Assembly (NCBI RefSeq): GCF_039542905.1
Contig: NZ_BAABIS010000001.1
Location: forward strand, 7,750,001-7,814,000
Source of the DNA: Kitasatospora terrestris
GTDB taxonomy: Bacteria; Actinomycetota; Actinomycetes; Streptomycetales; Streptomycetaceae
Direction: 5' to 3'
DNA length: 64,000 nucleotides
The position numbers were made by a program, and so were the translations under genes. Position 1 is the stretch's first letter, and each line of letters begins with the position of its first letter. Positions 56,218 to 64,000 of the stretch are shown in pieces. A model generated the notes under the pieces. The model made no database searches. It was not told the origin of the DNA and saw only the letters and a program-made list of their open reading frames with translations.

Positions 56218-58464
56218 ATGGCCGACCAGGCGAACTACATCTGGGACGATCTGCTGAAAGCGTTCGCCGGGTCGGACCAGGCCGACGGTGTCCCGAAGCG
56301 GGCGAACGTGACCGGAAGCCCCTGGATACAGGCCCACTACCTGATCACGGACAAGCAGTCCGAAAACGAGAAGCGCAAGAGGAACGACGGACTCCACAAG
56401 GGCGACGCCGGGTACGACATGTGGGCCGAGTGGGTCTACGTGATGAGTGGCACCGCCTACAGCACGATCCTGGGTGTCACCTGCAACTGGCCGTTCTGGG
56501 ACGGAAATCCGGGCGACACCACGCCGACCCCCTGGGGACTGTTCAACTCCGGTCCGGACAAGATCCTCGGCCCGTCGATCTCGGGAAGCTGCTCCGGCAA
56601 CGACTCCACGGCCCCCTCGACGATGTGGGACGCCGCCGCGGCCATCTACACCGCCGACAACTTCTTCGCGGACGAGCGGGTGGTGGTGAACAAGTGGTAC
56701 ACCGACCTGGGCGAGCCGGACAGCGAGTTCCAGGGCTCTGCGGCCGGCCGGTTCAGGGAGGTCCTCTACGGCCTGGAGAACGAGTTCATCCAAATGCACT
56801 ACGGGCTCAGCCACGACGTGAACGCGTACCAGAGCCCGCCCAAGCCCGCCACGAGGACGCAACCCGCGCCCGGCTCCAAGGACAAGTACCCGGACAATCC
56901 CGTCGCCAACACGCTGCACAAGGCCGGGGACGCCCTGCGGGACGAGTTGACGTACATGTACAACAACGGCTTCAAGGTCTGGACGGGCGACAAGAACACA
57001 CTGGTGACCCAGAGCGGGGACAACGCCAAGGGTGAGCACTGGAAATACACCGGCGCCGACGGACTGACGAGCAGCTATTCCAATCCGTACGCGTGCGTGC
57101 ACTACGCGTTCACCGAGCTGGTCAAGGACCTCAGTGCCGTCCTCACCAGCATCACCGGCTCGTGTTCCGCCACGGTCTCCGGCGCGGGGATCTCGCTGGT
57201 GTCCAGCAAGAACGGCGCGGCCGACAGCGCGGGCCTGGACGCCTTCGTCGCCAAGCTGGACGCCAAGGCGAAGGAGAAGTGGACCCAATGGGTCGTCGCG
57301 ACCCTCGACTCGGCCGCGACCACCGCCGGGCGGAAACTGACCGACGCCTACGACGCGGCGGCCGACCTCCTGATGCCGATCCCGAAGGTCGACCTCAACC
57401 TGCCCAAGGACAAGGTCAAGACCCCGGACGGCAAGGACGACAAGGGCGACGGGTCGAAGACCGACGTCAAGGGGCCCCCGGGGATCGGCGGGACCGGCGG
57501 CACCGGCGGCGGCACCGGTGGCGGGAAAGGTGGGATCGGCGGGATCGGGGGGATCGGCGGGGGCGACACCTCCGGCAAGGTCCCGCTCCTGGACAAGGAC
57601 GGCAAGCCGCTCCTCGACAAGGACGGCAAGCCGCAGATGGTCCCGGCCGGCACCCACGTCAACGACAAGGGTCAACTGGTCGACAAGGACGGCAAGCCGC
57701 TCCTCGACAAGGACGGCAAGCCCTGGACCGTGCCGCCGGGCACCGTCGTGGGCCAGCCCGGCCCGGGCGGCTCCTCCGGCGGGACCGGCTCCACCGGCGG
57801 CACGGGCTCGGCCACGCCCTTCAAGGTGCCCCCGGGCTCGAAGCGGAACGACGACGGGACGGTCACCGCCCCCGACGGCACGCTGGTGAAGGATTCCAAC
57901 GGCAACCCGGTGGTGCTCGGCAAGGACCGGACCATCGCCGAGGACGGCACCGTCCGGGACGCGAACGGGCGACCGGTCTCCCGGCTCGAGCAACTGCTCA
58001 CCGACCAGGAGCACGCCCTCGCCTCGGGCACCGGCGGGGGCGGCTGGAACCCTTCGATCGGTGGGAGCGGCGTCTCCTTCGGCTCGGGAGGCTCGGGCGG
58101 AGCCGGGGCCGACCTCTTCGGCGGGCGGTCCGGCGGCGCGTCCTCCGGCCCGAGGACCGTCGGCGGCGTGGCCTCCGGCCCGGCGGGCCTCGGCATCGGC
58201 GGCCAGTTGGCCTCGACCCTGGGCGTCAGGCCGACGGTCGAGGCGGCGGCCGAGGCCGCGGCCCAGGAAGCCCAGCTGACGGGCCGGGGCATCAGCACCA
58301 CCGGCGGCATGACCGGCCCGATGATGCCGCCGATGGGCGCCGGGGCCGGAGCCGGGATGGCCGGCCAGGGGGAGAAGGACCGGCAGCGCACCACCTGGCT
58401 CTCCGAGGACGAGGAGGTCTGGGGCACCGACTCGGGCGCGGTGACGGGCGTCATCGGTCGCTGA
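56218..58464 (+). CDS. Large T7SS-locus protein, WXG-like N-domain and Gly-rich repeats
   Basis: 748 aa, ATG after TTTTGGAGG. Folded part 1-380 with the WXG-like turn SEFQGSAAGRFREVLYGLENEF (about 178-199). Then Gly-rich low complexity GGTGGTGGGTGGGKGG, LLDKDGKP repeats, and C-terminal tail RTTWLSEDEEVWGTDSG as in PPE-type/T7SS substrates of streptomycetes. No signal peptide. Probably an exported substrate of the EccB system. Confidence 0.7.
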   Translation: MADQANYIWDDLLKAFAGSDQADGVPKRANVTGSPWIQAHYLITDKQSENEKRKRNDGLHKGDAGYDMWAEWVYVMSGTAYSTILGVTCNWPFWDGNPGDTTPTPWGLFNSGPDKILGPSISGSCSGNDSTAPSTMWDAAAAIYTADNFFADERVVVNKWYTDLGEPDSEFQGSAAGRFREVLYGLENEFIQMHYGLSHDVNAYQSPPKPATRTQPAPGSKDKYPDNPVANTLHKAGDALRDELTYMYNNGFKVWTGDKNTLVTQSGDNAKGEHWKYTGADGLTSSYSNPYACVHYAFTELVKDLSAVLTSITGSCSATVSGAGISLVSSKNGAADSAGLDAFVAKLDAKAKEKWTQWVVATLDSAATTAGRKLTDAYDAAADLLMPIPKVDLNLPKDKVKTPDGKDDKGDGSKTDVKGPPGIGGTGGTGGGTGGGKGGIGGIGGIGGGDTSGKVPLLDKDGKPLLDKDGKPQMVPAGTHVNDKGQLVDKDGKPLLDKDGKPWTVPPGTVVGQPGPGGSSGGTGSTGGTGSATPFKVPPGSKRNDDGTVTAPDGTLVKDSNGNPVVLGKDRTIAEDGTVRDANGRPVSRLEQLLTDQEHALASGTGGGGWNPSIGGSGVSFGSGGSGGAGADLFGGRSGGASSGPRTVGGVASGPAGLGIGGQLASTLGVRPTVEAAAEAAAQEAQLTGRGISTTGGMTGPMMPPMGAGAGAGMAGQGEKDRQRTTWLSEDEEVWGTDSGAVTGVIGR
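57583..57723 (+). repeat. LLDKDGKP tandem repeat
   Basis: 24-bp unit coding LLDKDGKP, two copies in tandem, a spacer with KDGQLVDKDGKP-like variant, then two more. Resembles calcium-loop (DxDGxP) or extensin-like linkers. Confidence 0.85.
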
Positions 58465-58636
58465 CGGACCGGTTCCGTCCACGGCCCCTCCGGCCCGCCC
58501 GGGCGGTGTCGAACCGCCGGCCGCGCTCGGGCCGTAGAGAGAACCGTACGGCCCCACGAGCCGGTGCGTCCCGGGCCCGGAACCCGACCCGGGACGCACC
58601 GCGGGGACCACGGGAAGAGACGGGAGGCACGGGCGG

Positions 58637-59086
58637 ATGACGTTCTCGTTCGCTGAGCAGATCGAGCAGGCCATGGCCACCATGGCCGAACAGCACAGCC
58701 GGATGGCCGCCGCGGCCAAGGAACTCGAGGCGGCCACTGCCTCGGCGACCTCCAAGGACCGGCTGGTCACCGCGACGGTCGGCGCGCAGGGCCAGGTGGT
58801 GTCCCTGGTGTTCCACACCAACGCGTACCGGACGATGGCCCCGACCGAGCTCGGGGCGGCGATCACCGAGGTGCTGAACACCGCCCGGGCCGACCTCGGC
58901 GAGCGGATCGCCACCAGGATGACGGCGTTCAGCGGCCTGGGCGAGGCCCTCCGGGCCTCGATGACGGAGGGCACCGAGCTCGACGAGCTCTTCGCGCCGC
59001 TGAAGGCGATGCGCCCCGGGTACGCCGAGGCGGAAGCCGCGGAGGAACGGCGCAAGCACGACCGGCAGGAGGAGTTCCGTGGGTGA
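58637..59086 (+). CDS. YbaB/EbfC-family protein
   Basis: 149 aa; FAEQIEQAMATMAEQHSRMAAAAKELEAATASATSKDRLVTATVGAQGQVVSLVFHTNAYRTMAPTELGAAITE is the YbaB-like core (nucleoid-associated fold). YbaB-like paralogues accompany ESX genes in actinobacteria. Overlaps the next gene by 8 bp. Confidence 0.8.
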   Translation: MTFSFAEQIEQAMATMAEQHSRMAAAAKELEAATASATSKDRLVTATVGAQGQVVSLVFHTNAYRTMAPTELGAAITEVLNTARADLGERIATRMTAFSGLGEALRASMTEGTELDELFAPLKAMRPGYAEAEAAEERRKHDRQEEFRG

Positions 59087-59378
59087 CCGACTGAACGTCG
59101 GCGGGGACCTGGAAGAGAAGTTCAAGAAGTTCGGGCCGCTCGCGGACATCCTCACCGACATCAGCAACCGGTGCGTCGAGATCAACGAGTTCAACCGGAA
59201 CTCGGCCGGGCACGACGAGATCGGCAAGACGTACCACGAGAACGTGGACAAGCCGACCGCCGATCTGGTCAAGCTGTTCACGCTGGTGAGCAGCGAGGTG
59301 GAGCTTCTCGGCATCAAGGGCCGGCTGAGCTCCCGGATCCTGCACAACGCGGGAGAGGACGCCAAGAACCAGGTCTGA
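59079..59378 (+). CDS. Small ESX-like protein
   Basis: 99 aa from GTG inside the YbaB gene end. Helical: LEEKFKKFGPLADILTDISNRCVEINEFNRNSAG, DKPTADLVKLFTLVSSEVELLG. Fits a WXG100-like chaperone/partner for the giant protein after it. Confidence 0.6.
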   Translation: MGDRLNVGGDLEEKFKKFGPLADILTDISNRCVEINEFNRNSAGHDEIGKTYHENVDKPTADLVKLFTLVSSEVELLGIKGRLSSRILHNAGEDAKNQV

Positions 59379-59481
59379 CCGGACCGTTCGACCGGCCCGG
59401 CCTCCGCAGTCCGTCCCAGCCCCGCCCCCACCCGCGGCCGAGCGCCGCCCGATCTCCCCCGAACGCCAGGAGCGTGCCCCC

Positions 59482-62400
59482 GTGTCGATCATGCTGCCGC
59501 CGGGCTTGGCGAAGTTCTTCAGCATCGCGACCGGCATGAAGTGGCCGGAGGCGGACGAGGACCGGCTGCGCACGGCCGGGGACGACTACCTGGCCATCGC
59601 GAAGGAGGTCCCCGAACTCCGGGAGTGGCTGCGGAGGTTGCTGGACACCGTCCACCAGAACGACGTGTTCGCGGGCGAGGCGGCCGACCGGTTCTACCAG
59701 CGGGTGCTGCCGCTCATCGGCGGCGCCGGCGGCACCGACTACGTGACCTCGGCGGGCCAGGTCGCCAAGCAGCTCGGCGACTTCGCCCACAAGGTGGCCA
59801 ACCAGGTCGAGTACGCCAAGTGGATGATCATCGCCCAGCTCATCCAGCTCCTGGCGCAGATCGCCTGGGCCATCGCGATGTCGCCGCTCACCTTCGGCGG
59901 GTCGCTCGCGGAGATCTTCGTCGCCTACGAGACCGCGGGCCAGGTGATCAAGCAGGTCTTCATCTGGCTGCTGAAGCAGCTCATGCTGCACGAGTTCCTC
60001 TCCATCACCACCGCCATGCTGATGGACGGCATCATCCAGGGCATCCAGATCGGCAAGGGCCACAAGGAGCACTGGGAGAGCGAGTCCTTCGTCCAGTCCA
60101 TCGAGATGGGTGCGATCAACGGCCTGCTGACCGGTCCGCTGGAGCTGCTCACCTTCGGCCTCGGCAAGCTGTTCGGGCGGGTGTTCGGGAGCGGCCTGAA
60201 CAAGAACCTGCTGAACGACATCAAGACCCTGGCGGGGGCCGATTTCAAGAACGCGGTCGGGGACAGGCTGAAGAGCCTCAGCGGGGCGGAGTTGAACGCC
60301 GTCCTCAAGAACGGGTCGAAGCTCGGCTACGAGGAAGCGCTGGCCATGGTCGAGCGCGACCTCAAGGCCCAGGCCGCGAAGGCCCTCGCCAAGGACACCG
60401 CGGGAGCGGTCTGGCGCGAGCAGCTGAAGGAGGTCGCGGAGAACGTCGGGAAGGGCACCCTGGGCAAGGACGCCCTGTGGTCGGTGGAGCACCTCGGAGC
60501 CGGGTTCACCAAGGTGGGCCGGCTGGCGGACCAGATGGGCGAGCTGTTCGAGAAGGACCTCGTCAGGATGGGCGTCAACGCCGAAGTCGCCAACGCGGCG
60601 GGTCGGTTGGTCGCGGCCCGGGCCCTCGCCGCCGGCGGACGCTACGCGGTGGACCTCGGAGCCTTCAACAAGCTGGCGCGGAGCCTGGTCGAGACCGCGG
60701 GCACGGTCGAACTCAAGGGCGCGGAAAACCTCACCAGGCGGATCGGACAGCTGCAGAACGAGATCAAGGGCCTCACCGGCAACGCGCTGGAGGCCGACCT
60801 GAAGCGACTGGAGCTGCAGGGCCTCCAGGACACCGTCAAGGCCACCCAGGACCTCGCCCGGCGCGCGGTGGGCATGATGGACGGACTGCACCCGCAGACC
60901 GCCGGGCAGTTCCTGCACCGGTTCGGCGAGGGCGTCGGCACCTACCTCAGGGGCGGCGTCCAGAACGTCGTGACCGAAGGCTCCTACAACCTGGCCTTCG
61001 GCGAGAACCACGAGTTCACCGTCAGCGTCGAGAGTTTCTACGGCGGTGTCGCGATGGGCGCGTTGGGGCACCTGGGACACATCGGCGGCGCCCAGCTGCG
61101 ACTCAGGCTCCAGGAGCTGGACCTGAAGCTCCCCAACTACGTCCGCTTCCCGTTCGCCGTGGTCTCCACCCTGATGGGCCACCCGACCTCGCTGTGGGTC
61201 TCCCACCCGACCGGCGGAGAGACCCCGGGCGGGTCCGCCCCCCGGGCGGGGGACGTGAAGGTGAAGCTGACCTCCGAAGACCCCGGGTCGACCGAGGGGA
61301 CGACGGCCTCCGGCAACCGCAAGCCGGACACGTCGCTGGAGAGCCGGGATGACGGGGCGAGGAAGGAGACGGAGTCCGAGACCATCGAGCCCGCGAAGCC
61401 GGTCGTGACGGTCGGCGGGGGCGACGGAGACGGAGCGAAGCCGAAGCAGCAGGCGGAAGCACAGGCCTCCGCCCACGCCACCGTCCCCCCGCCCAGGAAC
61501 GTCCCGACGGTCAGCAGCAGCCACCAGGAACTGCACGGGCAGCCCGCCCCCCACCACCAGGAGCAGCCCGCTCCCACGGAGCACGTCGCCCCCCACGACC
61601 AGCCCGCTCCCCCGGAGCACGAGAACGACTCCACGTCCGTGCTCCAGGACAAGCCGGTCGTGCAGCACCCGCCGCTCGACTACGGCCGGGCAACGGAGTT
61701 CGGCCGCCCGCTGGATCCCGAGGACAGGTCGGCCTGGGTGGTCGGCGACCCGCTCCCGGAGCCGCTCCGGAAGGCGCTGGCGCACCTGCCCGGGGACGAC
61801 ACGCGCTACGCCCTGGTGATGCACACCGACGAGCAGGGCTACCCGGTCCACGGGGGCAAGCGGCTGACGCCGAAGGACATCGCCCAGGTCATCCTCGATC
61901 TCGGCGGGCACGGGCAGCTCGAAGGCAAGGAGGTCATCGACTTCGTCGCCTGTGACCTGAACGGTGGCGAGCGCTTCGACTTCGGCGCCAGTGTGATGGA
62001 AATCGTCTGGCAGCAGCCGGAGTTCGCCCATCTCAAGGGGCGGGCGGCCGACGGGCCGGTCTGGGTGGTGCCCGCCTTCCGCGAGCCGAGGAAGGGAGCG
62101 GAACTCCCCGGTCCCGGTCACCTGGTCGTCGCCAGGGCCGTCGGCTTCGACGCGGCGGGGCGCCCGGTGCTCGAGGGCCGCGGCAACTGGCAGGAGTACA
62201 GCAAGGCCCCGAACACCCGGGAGGCCGTCGCGATCGTGGACACGTCCACCTCCTCGTTCCCGGAGCACTACTCCAACAGCAGGTCCGACGCGTCGACGGG
62301 GCCCATCGCCGAGCAGATGGAGCTCGCCGGGCGCTTCGGCGAGGAGGCGCCGAGGTTCCTGCTGGAGGAGCGGGACGTCCTGGTCAACGGGCAGCGGGTG

Positions 62401-64000
62401 TTCGGTGCCGGCGGCACCCACGCCACCGAGGCCGTCCCGTACGACCGGGTCACTGTTGGCAACCGGCGCCTGGACGCCGCGGGCATCGAGAGCTGGCTCC
62501 GCCGGGGCGGGCACCCGCTGACCGATGCGGACGCGGCGCACCTGGTGCAGACGTTCCTGGAGCACGTCCCGCGCGCCGACTACCAGGAGCACCAGCAGGA
62601 GAAGTTCCTCGCCGACGCACGGCGTTTCACCGCGTACGAGCGGCGCACGGAGTACCTGGAGGTGCTGGAGGCGGTCGGCCTGGCCGCGGACCGGGTGGTC
62701 GAGCAGTACCCGCCGGACGAGTACTTCTACCTGGGCCTCGGGCGCAGTCCGGCAGCCGTCGTCGCGTACCTGAGCGAGCTGGGCCACCGGCCCGTGTCGA
62801 TGCCGCTGTCGAGTTTCCGGCCCGGGGCCCGCGAGCCGTGGGCGGCTGCCGCGCAGGGCCTGACCGACCACATGGGGCGGCCCAAGCCGACCCCGAACGA
62901 GCGTCAACTCGCGCACCTCGACAAGGCGTTCGCGGAGGTGCTCGGGCAGCTGACGCCGGAGCGGCTGGGCAACCGCAAGGTGCTGATGATCGACTATGTG
63001 CAGGGCGCGCAGTCGCTGGTGGCGGCCCAGCACTACGTGCAGGAGTACCTGCACGGGCAGAAGGGCACGGAGTCGACCGCGGTGGTGGCCCTGGCCATGC
63101 ACCAGAAGATCAACGTTTCCTCCGTCGACGCCGTCGTGCGCTCCGTGGTCGACCCGAAGGAGCGGACCGCGTGGCGGCGGCTGGTGGGGCCGCCCGCCGA
63201 GGCGCTGACCCGCCGGCAGGAGTGGCAGGAGCAGTTCCACCGCCTGCCGCTCACCGAGGACGGTCCCCTCGGGAAGCCCGGGGTCGTGCTGGGTGAACTG
63301 CTGAAGCTCGAGGCCTTCGACGGGTTCGCGCAGTTCAAGTCGTTGAAGATCCTCGAAGTGGACGCGCAGTGGGTCGCCGGTCCCGTGCACGAGGTGGACC
63401 TGAACGCGCTGACCGGACTCATGGTGGGCGACCTCCACCACATCGCCGCGAACCGGCTCAAGGGCGTCGTCGCGGAGACCCTCGCCGAGCACTACCTGCG
63501 GACCGGCGACCGGACGGTGCCGCCGAAGGTCCGGGCGGACCTGGAGACCGAGGTCCGCAACAACCTCAGGCCGGAGAACCGGGCTGAGCACACGGGCCCG
63601 TTGACCGACAAGTTCGTGGCGGCCTACGAGAAGGCCGCCGCGAACGAGACGCAGGAGGCGGCCGAGCAGCGCGCCAAGGCGATGATCAACCGGGCCCTGG
63701 CCCGGGCCGACGACCACCCCCTGACCGGGGAGGAGGGCCACGACAGCACGCTGCCCGCCCCGGGCACCGAGGCGTACCGGGTCCTCCTCGAGGAAGTGCG
63801 CACCTACCTGGACCTGAAGCAGTACGGCGAGCCGCTGTCCGATTTCGGCTCCGCGGCGAAGGGCCACTGGCTGGGCGACCTGAAGCTGAACCGCACCCAG
63901 CGGTGGGAGCTGCACGAAGCGCTCTCACGCTTCCCGGCGCGCCAGAACACCTTCACCGTGGCCGTCCACGGCGGGCCGGACGGCCTGCCGGTCCGGGACG
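59482..64000 (+). CDS. Giant modular T7SS effector, N-terminal 1506 codons (3' end outside window)
   Basis: Open to the window end. GTG 59482 with AGGAG upstream, MSIMLPPGLAKFF. Residues 1-115 are WXG-like (NDVFAGEAADRFYQ), a hydrophobic region at 114-150 (MIIAQLIQLLAQIAWAIAMSPLTFGG), then long coiled segments to about 540, a Pro/His-rich linker (HHQEQPAPTEH) to 720, a domain with a conserved-looking Cys824 in FVACDLNGG (lonely-Cys type), and a domain with DEYFYLGLGRSPAAVVAYL (about 1079-1097) and VLMIDYVQGAQSL (1167-1179) that looks like a phosphoribosyltransferase-related fold. Pattern is that of multi-thousand-residue streptomycete T7SS polymorphic toxins. Confidence 0.75.
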   Translation, partial: MSIMLPPGLAKFFSIATGMKWPEADEDRLRTAGDDYLAIAKEVPELREWLRRLLDTVHQNDVFAGEAADRFYQRVLPLIGGAGGTDYVTSAGQVAKQLGDFAHKVANQVEYAKWMIIAQLIQLLAQIAWAIAMSPLTFGGSLAEIFVAYETAGQVIKQVFIWLLKQLMLHEFLSITTAMLMDGIIQGIQIGKGHKEHWESESFVQSIEMGAINGLLTGPLELLTFGLGKLFGRVFGSGLNKNLLNDIKTLAGADFKNAVGDRLKSLSGAELNAVLKNGSKLGYEEALAMVERDLKAQAAKALAKDTAGAVWREQLKEVAENVGKGTLGKDALWSVEHLGAGFTKVGRLADQMGELFEKDLVRMGVNAEVANAAGRLVAARALAAGGRYAVDLGAFNKLARSLVETAGTVELKGAENLTRRIGQLQNEIKGLTGNALEADLKRLELQGLQDTVKATQDLARRAVGMMDGLHPQTAGQFLHRFGEGVGTYLRGGVQNVVTEGSYNLAFGENHEFTVSVESFYGGVAMGALGHLGHIGGAQLRLRLQELDLKLPNYVRFPFAVVSTLMGHPTSLWVSHPTGGETPGGSAPRAGDVKVKLTSEDPGSTEGTTASGNRKPDTSLESRDDGARKETESETIEPAKPVVTVGGGDGDGAKPKQQAEAQASAHATVPPPRNVPTVSSSHQELHGQPAPHHQEQPAPTEHVAPHDQPAPPEHENDSTSVLQDKPVVQHPPLDYGRATEFGRPLDPEDRSAWVVGDPLPEPLRKALAHLPGDDTRYALVMHTDEQGYPVHGGKRLTPKDIAQVILDLGGHGQLEGKEVIDFVACDLNGGERFDFGASVMEIVWQQPEFAHLKGRAADGPVWVVPAFREPRKGAELPGPGHLVVARAVGFDAAGRPVLEGRGNWQEYSKAPNTREAVAIVDTSTSSFPEHYSNSRSDASTGPIAEQMELAGRFGEEAPRFLLEERDVLVNGQRVFGAGGTHATEAVPYDRVTVGNRRLDAAGIESWLRRGGHPLTDADAAHLVQTFLEHVPRADYQEHQQEKFLADARRFTAYERRTEYLEVLEAVGLAADRVVEQYPPDEYFYLGLGRSPAAVVAYLSELGHRPVSMPLSSFRPGAREPWAAAAQGLTDHMGRPKPTPNERQLAHLDKAFAEVLGQLTPERLGNRKVLMIDYVQGAQSLVAAQHYVQEYLHGQKGTESTAVVALAMHQKINVSSVDAVVRSVVDPKERTAWRRLVGPPAEALTRRQEWQEQFHRLPLTEDGPLGKPGVVLGELLKLEAFDGFAQFKSLKILEVDAQWVAGPVHEVDLNALTGLMVGDLHHIAANRLKGVVAETLAEHYLRTGDRTVPPKVRADLETEVRNNLRPENRAEHTGPLTDKFVAAYEKAAANETQEAAEQRAKAMINRALARADDHPLTGEEGHDSTLPAPGTEAYRVLLEEVRTYLDLKQYGEPLSDFGSAAKGHWLGDLKLNRTQRWELHEALSRFPARQNTFTVAVHGGPDGLPVRD

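Noticed and set aside
59314..63915. 1533-codon minus-strand open frame
   Set aside because: Mirror of the giant T7SS effector, made by high GC; no domain.

Overview
The window is high-GC actinobacterial DNA with strong GC bias at third codon positions, GTG/TTG starts and actinomycete-type gene families (LexA, Rok-type regulator beside xylFGH, SpoIIE-type phosphatases, SseB-like and WXG100-type secretion proteins). It fits a Streptomyces or Kitasatospora chromosome; I cannot separate the two. The GC bias creates very long spurious open frames opposite the real genes, which I left out.

Layout. 1-4.8 kb: end of an MFS exporter, lexA followed by a decayed lexA fragment, a short membrane protein, and a P-loop/beta-propeller protein ending in a type VII secretion (T7SS)-associated domain. 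4.86-8.98 kb (minus): a tightly coupled four-gene operon, SseB-like protein / WXG-type partner / 880-aa ADP-ribosyltransferase polymorphic toxin / putative immunity protein; every junction is a TGATG overlap. 9-24 kb: housekeeping and accessory genes (APH-like kinase, MFS pump, orphan gltD, divergent VOC-MarR pair, Tat-exported PL8 polysaccharide lyase, F420-dependent-type reductase, PIG-L deacetylase, DedA, DUF1918, TetR, PAS-PP2C-HATPase sensor).

24-36.7 kb is a plant-polysaccharide region: GH1 beta-glucosidase next to a wrecked lipoprotein, a secreted feruloyl-esterase-like enzyme with ricin-type lectin domain, a secreted GH43 with CBM6 and lectin domains, and the xylF-xylG-xylH-ROK operon, the same gene set known in S. 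coelicolor as xylFGH-rok7B7. A hydrolase/tetR cassette with two tandem operators sits between the intact beta-glucosidase and the 3' stump of another one.

36.8-48.7 kb: hypothetical genes, LysR divergent from an IMPase-like and an F420-type reductase gene, two degenerate transposases, an ABC exporter, a membrane PP2C phosphatase, a rearranged zone holding a truncated copy of the 26.8-kb tetR fused against a ThrE-like stump, then a CPBP protease-histidine kinase-response regulator operon.

48.8-64 kb is the edge of a T7SS locus: eccB, several small ESX/WXG100-like genes, a 748-aa secreted-substrate-like protein, a YbaB-like protein, and the first 1506 codons of a giant modular protein that runs off the end. 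A 937-aa protein with an ADP-ribosyltransferase-like tail lies divergent from eccB across a perfect 19-bp inverted repeat. Together with the 5-9 kb operon, secretion of toxins and effectors is the dominant accessory theme. I saw no tRNA, rRNA or CRISPR array.
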